Source: Spinacia oleracea (Eukaryota > Streptophyta > Magnoliopsida > Caryophyllales > Amaranthaceae). From it: DNA of 64,000 nucleotides. Both the position numbers and the translations under genes were made by a program. How positions within the stretch are numbered: the stretch's first letter is position 1; each line of letters begins with the position of its first letter. The DNA lies in the NCBI RefSeq assembly GCF_020520425.1, contig NC_079490.1, positions 2,852,001 to 2,916,000 of the forward strand, in the 5' to 3' direction. Shown here piece after piece: positions 23,897-35,190 of this stretch. A model generated the notes under the pieces. The model saw nothing but the letters and a program-made list of their open reading frames with translations, was not told the DNA's origin and did not search any database.

Positions 23897-26800
23897 ATGT
23901 TCGTTCACACTCGTTCTGCACAATTCCTTCGCCGAGCTATCTCAATTTCAAATTCAAACTCAACATCAATTTCTCTTATTTTTTCTAAAACCCTAAACCC
24001 CAATTTCAACAACGCCGTATTTCAATGTTTGATTCGGAAAATCAGCACAACTTCATCGTTGTCATCATCGGCGGCGGCGGAAGGAGTGTGGCGGGACCCT
24101 AATAGAATATCAATATGGAGGAGAAAGAAAGAAATTGGGAAAGAAGGTTTAATTGTTGCGAAAGAGTTGAAGCGTCTTCAATCAAACCCTCTTCGTCTTC
24201 AACGATGTATTCAATCAAATGTTTCTCGTCTCCTTAAATCTGACCTTGTTTCTGTTCTTGCTGAGTTTCAACGCCAAGACCAAGTATTTCTCTCTATGAA
24301 AGTATGCACCTTGCTCTCTCTCTCCTCCATTTTTGGTGTTAAAGTTTGGAGTTTTTGTTGTGGTTTTGTTAAGATAGCTTAATTTGACAGGTTTTTTTTG
24401 ATGATAATGGTTTATTGGATGTTATTGATTGGTTTAAAGCTATGTATGTTCTCTTTACCTTGTGAAATTTAGCTGCTTCTCCCAAACAAACAGCTAGACT
24501 AGAAAAATCTAGTAACTAAAATGTCTAGAAAAATCTAGTAACTAAAGTGTCTAGAATTATCCTAAGAAAAATCTAGATAAATAAGGAGAGTACAAGAATC
24601 TAGAAACCAAAATACAACCACTATAAATATGTTGCATTTGCATAAGTTTAGAGGTGAGCCAATCAAAAGAGCTCCCACAACATATGAGGGTAGAAACAAG
24701 GGTTCTACCAAAGAGATAAACGAGAGACATGAGCTATCGCAAATACTGTTGTAGAATTCTTATTAATGAAATCATGATGAAAATACAATTTTGTTATATA
24801 ATTGAGGTCCATCAAAACTTCCGCGTGCGTTCTCAAATTCCTATCATGGTATCGAGCTCAACAAATCCTTGCTAGTAACATCTAGGGTTTGATCGCCGAT
24901 ACATTTGGCCTGAAGATGAAACTCCACCGAGCAATACTCACACTGTCCGTCACCGTCGCAGGCGTCGCGGTCACGCGAAAACCGCATAGCCATGGCACGT
25001 TCACTAGTAAAAGGGATGAGGCCGAGGCGGTGAGCGATGAACTCGTCGTTGAGAACAGAAGAGTTAACTTCGATTTCGACAAGATCGACGACGACCGTCG
25101 GCACCTCGGCTATCATTACACGGCGGAGAGCGTTAGCCATGCTGGAGTTGGTTTTGCGGAGCTCGAATTTTCATGAAATCGTTACGCATTTCTCTGATTT
25201 TGATTTCATGGAAGCGTTGGTAGGATGCTCCCCATTGTTGGGGTTTTCGATTGCAGGGTATGAGGAGAGAGAAATGAGCTGAAACCCTTTACCTTTTCTA
25301 GCTATTGCTCTAAGCTTCAACTCTGACCTATTTGCTAATGCCCTTGTCATTAGCAAACTTCAAAATTTGAAGTTCTAACAAAATCTAACAAAATCAGTTT
25401 TGATCACCAGAAAATTAGTTCTGATTAGAAAATTCAGTTGGGAAGAGCTAAGCACAATATGATTGTTACAGAATTTGGAAAATTTGTGCTAATATATGGT
25501 GGACTGGGTAATCTGTTCATTTCATGAGCTGTTACTCTGTTAGTAGTAAATTGGATGTTTGGTAGGATGCCGATGAATGCTTGCATTTGAAGTGGGTTTG
25601 GCATTTCTTCGTGTTTGATTTAGTTAAATGAAGACGTAGAACAATGGTTTATTGTATGTTATTTATATTGGTTTAAGGCTATGTATGTTCTCACCACCTT
25701 ATAAAATTTAGCTGCACCGCCCCAAAAAGAAGTTGTGATGAGCAGAAATCGATTTCGATAAGCTAAAATCAGTTTTGATTTGGCATTTCATCCTGTTTGA
25801 TTTAGTTAGGTGAAGACATAGAACAAGTTTTTGTTTGGATCATTGGAGGAATAATGGTAATGGTTTGTTGGGATCCTTAATTTTTTTGGAATGGAGATAG
25901 GCGTATACTCGTATAGTGATATAGATGTTGAAATGTGATACCTTTCAAGTGCTCATTATATTTGATTTGCACAAAATATGGTGTGCATGAATATGACGGT
26001 TGAAGTGAGTGTAATTCATCTCAGTTTTGAATATGTGGAAGGCCTGAATCGCCTGATTCTATGTCCTTTTATCGGTTTTGGAAATGTGGAAAACACCTTC
26101 TTGGTTCCGGACTTCCTATCTCACCTTTAGAAGGGGTGAATTAAAAATAAGAAATGGGCTTGAAAGAAGTTGGGATGAGGGGAGAAAAGTTTCTAAGAAA
26201 GGGTTGGATTGAGACTTTGACTGGTCGTTGGACATGTTCCTTGTGGAGAGAGTGTATTGTCATATTTGTATTCACATGGTCTGTTTGGGTTTATAAGCAA
26301 ATAGTGATAACCATTAGGGGTGCTGTTGTAACTTGTAAGTTAGCCGTAATAATACTGCAGTTTCTATTTCCCCTTTACGACGGGAACTAGGCACCTTCTG
26401 TTGTTGGCATATTGCTGTAATTTTTGGTAAGGTAGAAAAGTAATACTTCGTAGTTGTTAGAGCTTAACGAGTGAATTATAGGATGTTCCCCTATTTGGTA
26501 ATCACTTTTAGCACTGACATTGCTGATGGACTGATGTTTGTAGTTTATTTTCCATCAGAACAGAATGTAAGACAGAACACTACATTTCTCTTTCAACTGC
26601 TTCTTTTCTCACAAATACTCTCAGTCTTTCTCTGGTTCTTTTAGCTCCCTCTTGTCGCCTGGTTTTTTCTTGCCTATCCTTACCTCCAAATTCGTCTTCC
26701 CTGAAATAACTTTTGGTTTCTTCTCAATTTGTAGTTGTGATTTTTGTTAGGTTGTAACACTTGTTCCAAAGCACAACAACGGATCATGCTTAGGGTTCTC

Positions 26801-27998
26801 CATATATTTCCTATAATTCAGAGGTCTTTTCTTCGACTTTAAGGGTACGGTACATTTAGCCTTAAATGGGCTGTAAAACACGGGGATTAATAATTTTGGA
26901 GAGATGGATCGATTTCCTTGTTAGGTAGGACTGTTGATAGTTAACATGACCTTGATGTTCTTAACATACTGCTTCTGGCATCTCTAATGAAGTTTCTATG
27001 GATTCTTCAGTTTGTCGCTACATAGACAAACTTATTTCAGTGCTCATGTGGAGTCCTACACTTATACTTGGTCTTCAACTGGTGTATGGGTTGATATTTG
27101 CACTGAGTCACTGGTGTGATCTTTATCCTTAGTCTCTTAAAAAAAGTTGGGCCATGGGCCACCTATTATAGCTTATAGATAATGATAATTTTATTCAGAT
27201 AATGAGAATTTTATTTGAAGGTAAGTAGGTGGGTTTTGCTAGAGTCTTAAACTCTTAATAACAAGGGATAATGCCCACATTCTACTGACCAGGGGAGGTT
27301 GTTCTCAGATATCAGGTGCAGTGGTTATGAGTTAAAAGGGTTCTCGTTGAGATTTATCATTACCTTAAATTGGTTATATCAACTTTCAAGTAGATGTTTT
27401 TTTAGTTTTTCAACCCGAAGTGTTCTCTATTTTGCTTGATCTATTATTTGAAAATAAACAAGTGGCCCGATGTTGCTTAATGATGTAGCCACGTAGGAAT
27501 CTGGTAAATCCAATAACAGTGAAGTATGCATATGGTAGAACAACCGTTTCTGATTTGAATTTCTGGTTGACCCTTTCACAGTTGTATGATGTGGTGCGTA
27601 AAGAGATATGGTACCGTCCAGACATGTTCTTCTACAGGGACATGCTCATGATGCTTGCAAGGAACCAAAAGGTCGAGGAAACAAACCGGGTGTGGGGAGA
27701 CTTGAAGAGGGAAGAAGTACTATTTGATCAGCACACTTTCGGTGACATTATGAGGGCCTTTTTGGACAATGAACTGCCAAATAAGGCGATGGAAATATAT
27801 GCTGAAATGAGGCAGTCCCCTGATCCCCCTCTTTCACTTCCTTTTCGAGTCATTCTGAAAGGGCTTATTCCATATCCAGAATTGAGGGAGAAGATCAAAG
27901 ATGACTTTTTGGAGCTATTTCCCGGATGTTCTGTCTATGATCCTCCTGAAGACCTCTTTGATGACCAAGACTGGGAAACGGAGAGCGATACGGATTAA
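23897..27998 (+). CDS. THA8-like short pentatricopeptide repeat protein
   Basis: Two exons: 23897-24301 and 27582-27998. Phase is kept and the product is 273 residues. The join gives ..FLSMK-LYDVVRKEIWYRP. The N-terminus is Ser/Arg-rich and lacks acids, as in organelle transit peptides. The body (from about residue 75) matches short P-type PPR proteins of the THA8/THA8-like group (RRKKEIGKEGLIVAKELKR, MLARNQKVEETNRVWGDLK, FGDIMRAFLDNELPNKAMEIY), ending in an acidic tail. In Arabidopsis and maize THA8 aids plastid group II intron splicing; relatives act in plastids or mitochondria. The 3.3-kb intron holds an LTR remnant, an NRPB3 fragment and local duplications. It converges on HAP2, with 371 bp between the stops. 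Confidence 0.9.
24500..24846 (+). mobile_element. Copia-type LTR remnant
   Basis: AT-rich sequence with repeated TCTAGAAAAATCTAG words, a TATAAATA box near 24633 and, at its right end, TGGTATCGAGC, one base short of the TGGTATCAGAGC primer site of plant Copia elements. A related but more decayed copy lies at about 34940-35190. Broken; only one LTR and the primer site are visible. Confidence 0.55.
24850..25280 (-). pseudogene. NRPB3: NRPB3 (RNA polymerase II third subunit) 5' fragment
   Basis: The minus strand from about 25243 reads the N-terminus of the Pol II subunit RPB3: a YQRFHEIKIREMRND-like stretch, then from 25140 a clean block starting MANALRRVMIAEVPTVVVDL and running through IEVNSSVLNDEFIAHRLGLI and the zinc-type CDGDGQCEYC to TLDVTSKDLL near residue 100. 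One frame change separates the first 20 or so residues from the rest, and the copy stops where the Copia primer site begins. Some 5' leader appears to be included. It is a truncated copy lying antisense in the intron of the PPR gene, not a working gene. Whether it came from mRNA or DNA cannot be told here. Confidence 0.85.
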
Positions 27999-28369
27999 AA
28001 GGCAAGTTTAAACAACTCTTTTTTAGACAGAGAAGTGGTTTTGTAGTCTTTGTTACATCTTCCTTAAAACTAGTTGGTAGTTTTTGTTTTCTTAGAAAAC
28101 TTGAAAACAATATCATTTGATTTGTTGAAACTTCTACTGTAAGTCTGTTGTAGTACAAATTTGTATCTATGTTTGACATAAGAAATTTCAAACTTACAAA
28201 TTAGTTGCCAAAAACAATTGAGTCTACTGTAGCCCATTCAAGTGGAGCAATACAAGTGATACATTCTGGTGAACACATTCTCTCAACTCTCAAAAGATGA
28301 TTCATTTTGTATTTTTGCTTGCATTCCTTTTTCACTTCTGAATTTTTGATACAAATGTTACTCTTCAAT
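27999..28369. other. Short tail-to-tail spacer
   Basis: 371 bp shared by the 3' ends of the THA8-like gene and HAP2. Transcripts could overlap here. No other feature seen. Confidence 0.6.
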
Positions 28370-31300
28370 CTATTCTCCTGTTGACTCAAATGTTACTCTG
28401 AATGATCGTTCATCCTCCTGAAAACCAGATGTTCTTTCAATAGTTCTCCTCTGTTTCCTATGCCTGTGATGGCGAATTACATCACCCTGATTATCCAAAT
28501 GCAGCTGCTGCTTTACATCGATGCTACTTCGATGCTTGCCATGTTTATGCTTGTCTTTATGGACATGATGCAAATACTGATTATAATCATTTGATCGATG
28601 TGGTGCATGATCATGTTCTTGTTCACTATTATTCTTCCTGTGCCTATGCTTCATTTCATGCATGTTATGATGCTGGTGTGCTCGGTAATGGTGAGGTTGA
28701 TGTCTCATGTGATGAATCCGGTGATGATCAAGCTGAACTCTGTTCCTCTGGTTAATTTTCCGCCTTGGTGTACCTTCCCAGAAATGATCTTCCCACCAGT
28801 CGTAGAGAGGATCGAAGAGTCCTTTTTGATGTAAAAGCCATAGAAGCACGAGGACTAAAACGCCATCAAAGATTATTGTGAATAAGGTTAGTTGTTCTTA
28901 AATTCATATCTTGCTGAACAAAAAATATGCTGATAGAAAAACAATCAGGTTACCTGTAGGAAAGATGGACAAAAATAGTCCAAACATGATGACCCAACTC
29001 ATGCATACATATTGAATGTGACAGTGGAAATCAAAGAGCCCGGTACACTTGCTTCTACTCAAAACAACAAAAAGAAAATTAGATTCATTCAAAACTGTAG
29101 TTTAAACTCACAGGGATCCTCCCAAATCGAGTTTTTATGCTTGTTTTTTATATTTCTGGTGATTTTTTTTCCTTAGACGACATGCAGTCTGTCGAAATAT
29201 TGGATTCTGAAGTTTGAAACATTAGTATTTTGGCTTGCGATTCATAATTCTGGTGATTTTTTTTGTCTTTCTTACAATGAACTACGAATATCAGTAATAT
29301 TTCATGCAGTGAAGTATGTTCAGTTTAATAACTCTTTTTAAACAATGGAAACGAAACTACCTGCAATTCTTTCCTGTAATGAAGTCTGACAAACCACCCC
29401 ATAACTTGTTCCATATGTCTTTGATTGTTTCAAAGAAACTTGCTGTCTGTGACTTTGGTGGTTGAAAGGGGATTCCCTGCAGTACATTATGTTGCTTCTG
29501 TTACTTTTTGCACTCAGACGGTCTGTGATGTCTGTAAAATGTAAATGCAGTAAAACTACCATTTTTACCTGTGTTCCATTGTCGAGCACTGCGGCTGTGG
29601 TGGTGAACTGGCACTCAGCTCTATCAGCTTCATTGAATTCAGAATCTTTTAATATTGCTGCATTCAGGAAAAACTTAAAACAAATAAAATTCAAGATATA
29701 AACCAATGTGCAGCACAAAGAAAAAATCAGCAAAAAAAACTCTTTACCAGAACATGCGTATTTTGAGGCTTGATCTGTAGTTGGATAGAGTTTGAAAGAT
29801 CGAGTCGCAACCTCTTCAGGCTTCATGATAAAAAACTGTTCCTGCAGTCATATGTTTGTGAAAGTAATAAAACCAGGAACTCAGAGTTGTCATGAAAATG
29901 TCAGGTGAAAAACCAGAAGGAAAGTTTCTAATGGAGTACCTCCATCATTGTCACACCTTTCGAGCATTGGAACTGTATGAAATGTAAAAAGATCAGTTTC
30001 CAGAATGTCTGATACAAAGTATTAAACATGAAGTGTGCGTACTATTCATTTGATTTTCACTTATTTTTTCTGCATCCATCTTATCTGAACTTATTTTAGT
30101 TATAAATTGTACTTGGTCATCCCTTATTTTTTCTGAAATCAGTGTAAATAAGGTGAATAGAACAGAGCCTAATACAGTAATACTCCTTTACAAACAACAT
30201 TATTGGCATACCGTCAAGCTGTATGATGCTTCCACTTCACCGATGTTCTTTGTTTTGATCGCTGCAGTCCCATACTGCGCTAACGCTTCAAATGTAGGCA
30301 CAGTAACACCTAAAATCTTTCCAGGACTCCTGAAAAACACAATTACATAACATAAACTTGAGAATTTTGCAGCAGAAAGTGAAACATCATTCAACAAATT
30401 TCACAATGAAGCAAGAAACTACTGATTAGTGTTAATAGCTTCCGAAATCTCAAGCATAATCAAAGAAAATAAGAACATACCAACCTCTGAAAAACATATT
30501 CAATGTCATCAGCTGCTAATTCTATCACAAGATTAGTGTTAATAGCTTCCGAAATCCCAAAGGAAAATGAATTGGTCCCTGCACCCTGTATGCATTTTCA
30601 GTTAATGACAGACTCTGACAATATTTTAACAGATGAATGTGAAATGCAGAATCTGTTAAACTCAGCTCAACGTAACTGGGTGCTCGTTTATCCTTTCAAA
30701 TCTTCCTACCACGCCATACAACGGTGGTTGATGCCTTGCAATTCGATTCTGATCAGCCTGTGAAAACAGTTTTGAATGTCAGAACATTTTCAGACACTTT
30801 CAAGTTATGTTGTTGTTTCTGTTTTTCAGGTTGAGGTAACTAACTTCATGAAAATTCCACAGCTGGTTGTGCAAACAACTCCAGTACGGGGAGGTGCAGA
30901 AATCCGGTTGACCATTGAAAGCCTCATAACCGACTCCAATCTTGTTGCATTCAAGGCCGTCCAATGTGAATCTCACTCTCTCAAGTAGCATGTACATTGA
31001 AAAATTATGTCCTAGATCCGGAGGCTGGCCTGGTCCATGCTTCAGAATTCAAAACCAGAAAAAGGTACTCTCATCAGTTCTCTGTCTAAATTCATTAAAC
31101 TTAAATGAACTTATCTGAACTTAACTGAACTTATATCTTGACTTATTTTATCTGAAACATTTTGTCTGAAATAAACTTATTTATGTGTGAAAATGTGAAA
31201 AAAAAACTTATTTTTTCTGAACTTATATTATCTGAACTTAAAATAAGTCGAACAGAACAGAGCCGTAATTATGTAAACATACCTCCCTAGGGATCACTAG

Positions 31301-34300
31301 GTAGAAATCCTCGAAAGATGGAATATCAGTATAACCACCAAAGTCCCCAATAAGATTCACTCTGAGAAAGCTGTTGCTTGATACAGCAGTTCGGTTTTCA
31401 GGACCAACAACCACTTCCTGAAAGGCGAACCAAGAATCCAGTATGCAATCAAAGGGAAAAACAATAGGATGGGAGAAAGATACCGACACATTCACATAAT
31501 ACAGAAATGTTATGATTTAACTTACTGATACTTCAGTTCCAGTCTTTACTTGAATTCGAACACTAAATCCTATAGTTCTTTGTCCAATGCCGAATATATG
31601 GAACCTGAAAACATTTAACAGTTGTTATATTACCTTAGAAACTAACTTTTCTTTTAACACATTAACATACAAGATTGTTAACTTATATGAAATGCGAAAA
31701 CTTGGTCCTGAAACAATTCATGCTACCATCAGCAGACTGCAGATAACAAGAATTCCCAGGAAAAACTGAACTTCAGATTTCCTGAAAATTGCAGGAAAGG
31801 CTTCTGTAACGCGAACCAATGTCAGAAACACAAGTGATTGAGCTCAATCACTCAATGTATCGGTTTAGGAACCTTTTATGTATAAAGGAAATTAAGAAAG
31901 TATAGAATACGGAGTAATTAGATGGAGTTCAGTAGGTGTACCAATCACCAGGAAACCGTAGACAATGTGCAGTATTTGCTTTCCCTTTTACCATCTTGTC
32001 AACTGATAAACATGTAAATTAGAACACAAAACTTTACAATCACTTCCTCTATGAATGAACATGAATACTGAACTTTTGTATGATTAATTTCAGTCACTTA
32101 CAGAAGTTTCCACAGGAAGAAGGTACTCTTCGTCTATCACCACAAGGACAGCAGACTGGCTAAGGAAAGGATATGCAGACAGAAAGGAAACATCACTATT
32201 TATGAGAAACATAGGTTTTGAGACATTATAACCAAAAAAAGTACCTGTGAGGGTTCGATAATGTGCCCTTGTTCATCCCTCAACCTACAAAACCGACAAC
32301 AGAAGGTACGAGTCATTTGCTAATACATGTAGAGAAACGCAAAATGATCTGCACTGATTTGATTTCCTGATCTGTAGCGTCAAGCTCGAATCAAGGAAAT
32401 AAGGAGAAACACACGAGCTAGTGCACAGAAACAGCACTACACGTAGAAGGTGAGAAGGGAGGGGGAGGAAATAAGTAGACCTGATCAAATTCCGGGTCGG
32501 GTTCGGGCCATGCCTTAAAATTCTGCCTATTAGACCGGGTCAAGCCGGGCCAAACTTTTCTGTCCAAAACCTGCTATTTCGGGCCAAAAATAGAGTGCTT
32601 TCTGGACCGTTTGGGTCGGGCTAACTCTATAACTAAAATTGCAATTTTAAATTACCCAAAACCGCCATTTTCCGGGCCGGGCCGGGCTCATGATGATCAG
32701 GTCTATGAAATAGGTATTGAGAAAGAAAGAGAGAAATTGCCTCTCACATATCTTCACAACGCGTGCATCAGCATCCGGCTCACACTTTCGTGTCTGGACA
32801 TAAAATTCCTGGGGTCTATAGGGAACATCCTGAAAATTTGATACTGAAAGTGTCACATATCATTGCATAGGTATACTATACAAATATACAAGTGAAGAAG
32901 AGGAAGAAATCAAAAGCAAGAAACATCTTGATTATGCAAGGAAGTTACTGAAAGTTAGCCATAATTCAGATATTAGTTAGCCATACTCGTATATAAGTGA
33001 GATCAAACATGGCGTAAACAGCAGATTTGTTGACAGTAATCACAGGGGGTAATCGCAAAGTCTGCATCTTGTTTGTAGTTGAGTTTTCCTCCACCTCTGC
33101 AACTTCTGCCACCATTGATGCTTCTCCTCCACTCTGAAACCAGTGAAAATTCTTTATGTCAGAATAAAATTTGCAGGATTTATTCAGAAGTTGACAACAA
33201 CAACAACAACGATAGCAGCAGCAACAACAACAACAACAACAACGATAGCAGCAACAACAACAACAACAACAACGATAGCAGCAACAACAACAACAACAAC
33301 AACGATAGCAGCAACAACAACAACAACAACAACGATAGCAGCAGCAACAGCATCAAAGACAACAACAACGATAGCAGCAACTAGACCGGTCAAAAATCAA
33401 CCCAACCCAAAAACCGACCCGAACCCAACCTGAAAATACTGGTTTTGAACAAGGTTTTTGTGACCTGTATCTCGATTTTATCTGAACCCAAACAACCCGA
33501 AAAGTAATGGGTCAAAATCCGATCGAACTCGTTATTGACCCGACCGATTGAAAATCATTGTATTTATAGTAATAAATGAGATTACGAGGAATTGTAAGCA
33601 TAGTAAATATACTTTTTTATTATTATTGTTGGATGTAATATAATTTTAATTTGATTTATACGCCATTTTATAGTCGAATTTGACTAAATATAAACTTATG
33701 TAGGAAAATTTCTAATGTTTTGCCCGTAATTGGTATATTTATTACTTAAATTAATGAAAATATAATGCGCGTTTTAAAATCTCTCAACCCATTGGGTTGA
33801 CCCGAACCCAAAAGTTCTGGGCATTGAACAAGCATTTGTAAACCCGAAAGTGAACGGCCCAATTTAACTCGAAAATATTTGTTTACAGACCCTACCGACC
33901 CGAAGCCCAACACGACATGAGAAAAGCACTTTCCGGCACGAGCATGAAGTCGTGGGGCGGGTCTGACCCCGTTTTGAACTTTCCAACCCGACCCGACCCG
34001 GTATGATACAACATGAGTTTGGCATGGACCCGACCCGTTTAGACCCATGACCTTGGCCGAAGCCCTGCCAAGACCGGCCCAGGGCCATCTTTAACAGCAG
34101 CAAGCAACAACAACAAGAACAAAAACAGCAACAACAAGAACAACAACTTACTGTGTTGCTGGGAACAGCCATGTCAATGACAATCTTGCGAGTACAATTG
34201 AGGTTTCCATTATCATTACTTGAACCATCTGCAGAAGATTTCTCACATTTTTCGAGTTTCGATTTCGAAAGTATTTGAAGTGCTTCACCATATCCAAACC

Positions 34301-34415
34301 CAAATCCCCTTCCACCCCCACGATCATAATAATTATTATTATTGGTTACATGAAAAGGAAAGATGTTCATCAAAAGAAAGATTAACAACATTGTCATTCC
34401 ACCAATTCTTTGCAT
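28370..34415 (-). CDS. HAP2: HAP2/GCS1 gamete membrane fusogen
   Basis: Eighteen exons, minus strand: 34415-34152, 33133-32987, 32829-32741, 32284-32245, 32159-32102, 32002-31942, 31604-31526, 31417-31283, 31039-30845, 30757-30677, 30585-30485, 30329-30212, 29972-29940, 29841-29748, 29657-29569, 29476-29361, 29054-28954, 28854-28370. All phases close to 761 residues (Arabidopsis HAP2 is about 705). Features: signal peptide ([19 protein letters not shown]), [15 protein letters not shown], a Cys-rich [15 protein letters not shown] region, the HAP2-GCS1 core ([19 protein letters not shown], about 207-230), [18 protein letters not shown], a membrane span near 583-610 and a His-rich cytosolic tail of about 150 residues. 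HAP2 is the sperm-surface fusogen that merges sperm with egg and central cell. An ATG 42 bp upstream (34457) is in frame, but the chosen start begins directly at the signal peptide. Intron 3 has a GC donor. Confidence 0.97.
30040..30175 (-). mobile_element. Decayed Harbinger-like MITE in HAP2 intron 12
   Basis: TTATCTGAACTTATTTT words end in AATAGAACAGAGCC followed by TAA, matching one end of the 37877-38142 element. The other end is eroded. Confidence 0.45.
31085..31264 (-). mobile_element. Decayed Harbinger-like MITE in HAP2 intron 8
   Basis: Repeated TGAACTTATCTGAACTTA words and the terminal GAACAGAACAGAGCC shared with the element at 37877-38142. Confidence 0.5.
32476..32706. mobile_element. 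hAT-type MITE in HAP2 intron 3
   Basis: 231 bp bounded by TAGACCTGATCA and, in inverse, ATAGACCTGATCATC. Flanks GAAATAAG (32468-32475) and GAAATAGG (32707-32714) agree at 7 of 8 bases. The body is rich in CGGGTCGGG/CCGGGCC. Same family as 54797-54995. Confidence 0.65.
33196..33380 (+). repeat. CAA microsatellite with a 30-bp higher-order unit
   Basis: Runs of CAA broken by CGATAGCAG every 30 bp (cores at about 33211, 33241, 33271, 33301 and 33331). It lies in HAP2 intron 1, so the Asn/Ser- or Thr-rich frames through it are not proteins. Confidence 0.85.
33380..34094. mobile_element. Two decayed GC-rich MITE copies in HAP2 intron 1
   Basis: 33380-33560 is built of GACCCGAACCCAAC-like words. 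About 33880-34094 follows the minus orientation of the TAAAGATGG family (CACGAGCATGAAGTCGTGGG) and ends with GGGCCATCTTTA. The left ends are eroded. Confidence 0.5.
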
Positions 34416-34939
34416 TATTTCACCATACTCCAAAATGTGCCAAAAATTTCCCATCAAAATACTAAAAGATTTTTACAAGTCTTCTGAAAAAAACCAGTTA
34501 CTCCGGCGGCTTCCGAGGCGGAGGGTGTTTTCAGAGGAAGTGGAAACGCATTTATGGTGGCGGGAATCGGCTGAGATGGCGGTGGTGGTTATGAATGAGG
34601 GAGAAAGTGAATTGGGGAAGAAAACAGAGGAAGTTAGTTTTTTAATTTTTTTGAGGGAAATTTTAAAATTCATGTATTTTTATTTATTTATAAACTTTTG
34701 AAATGTGAGTTAGAGATTTCCATAAAAATATAAAGTTGGTTATTAAGGGGGTTTTGGAGGGATTGTATATTTGTACACAAATGATCCATATATTGGGAAT
34801 TGTTTTTAAAAGTGACATTGTCACATTTTCCCTTAAATTGTGATTTTTTTTTTGGAGGATTAGGGTGTTTTAAAAGATTTGGTAGTTTCTTAAATAGATA
34901 AAAAATCGTGGGAGTATACATATGATTGTTAAAATATTA

Positions 34940-35190
34940 ATCTAAAAAAATATAGATAATATTCTAAAAAAATCTAGTAATGAAATGTATCAACGTAGAA
35001 AAATCTAGAAAGATATGATTGTAAATTACAATCTAGAATTATTATAAGAAAAATCTAGATAAATGAGAGAAGTTGAAGATTCTAAAGCATATAACTCCTA
35101 TATATACATATATATCTTGTATGCATTGACATAAAATGATTGAAATAAAATACAACATTTTATCTCATGCTCATTCGTGAAAATTTTAAC
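34940..35190 (+). mobile_element. Decayed Copia-type LTR remnant
   Basis: Shares the TCTAGAATTAT..AAGAAAAATCTAGATAAAT block with the LTR remnant at 24500-24846. Broken; no internal region is visible. Confidence 0.5.

Larger units (their letters stand above)
24406..25733 (+). repeat. Imperfect direct repeat bracketing the intron insertion
   Basis: A segment of about 90 bp (24406-24495, AATGGTTTATT..TTTAGCTGC) recurs at 25643-25733 with some 80% identity by eye. Between the copies lie the LTR remnant and the NRPB3 fragment. A shorter echo (GAAGACRTAGAACAA) appears at about 25630 and 25803. This points to local duplication of intron sequence before or with the insertion. Confidence 0.6.

Noticed and set aside
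24844-25140. A working RPB3 gene
   Set aside because: Only the N-terminal third is present, with a frame change and an LTR junction at its end.
29338-29826. A 162-residue frame reading through two HAP2 exons
   Set aside because: It runs through an intron; the HAP2 exons within it are 29841-29748, 29657-29569 and 29476-29361.
32650-32745. A HAP2 exon 3 ending at the GT of TGTGAGAG
   Set aside because: It would break the conserved KICERLRDE join; the GC donor two codons later keeps phase with exon 4.
33079-33433. Open frames of Asn/Ser or Thr/Ala runs
   Set aside because: They are translations of the CAA/CGATAGCAG repeat in HAP2 intron 1.
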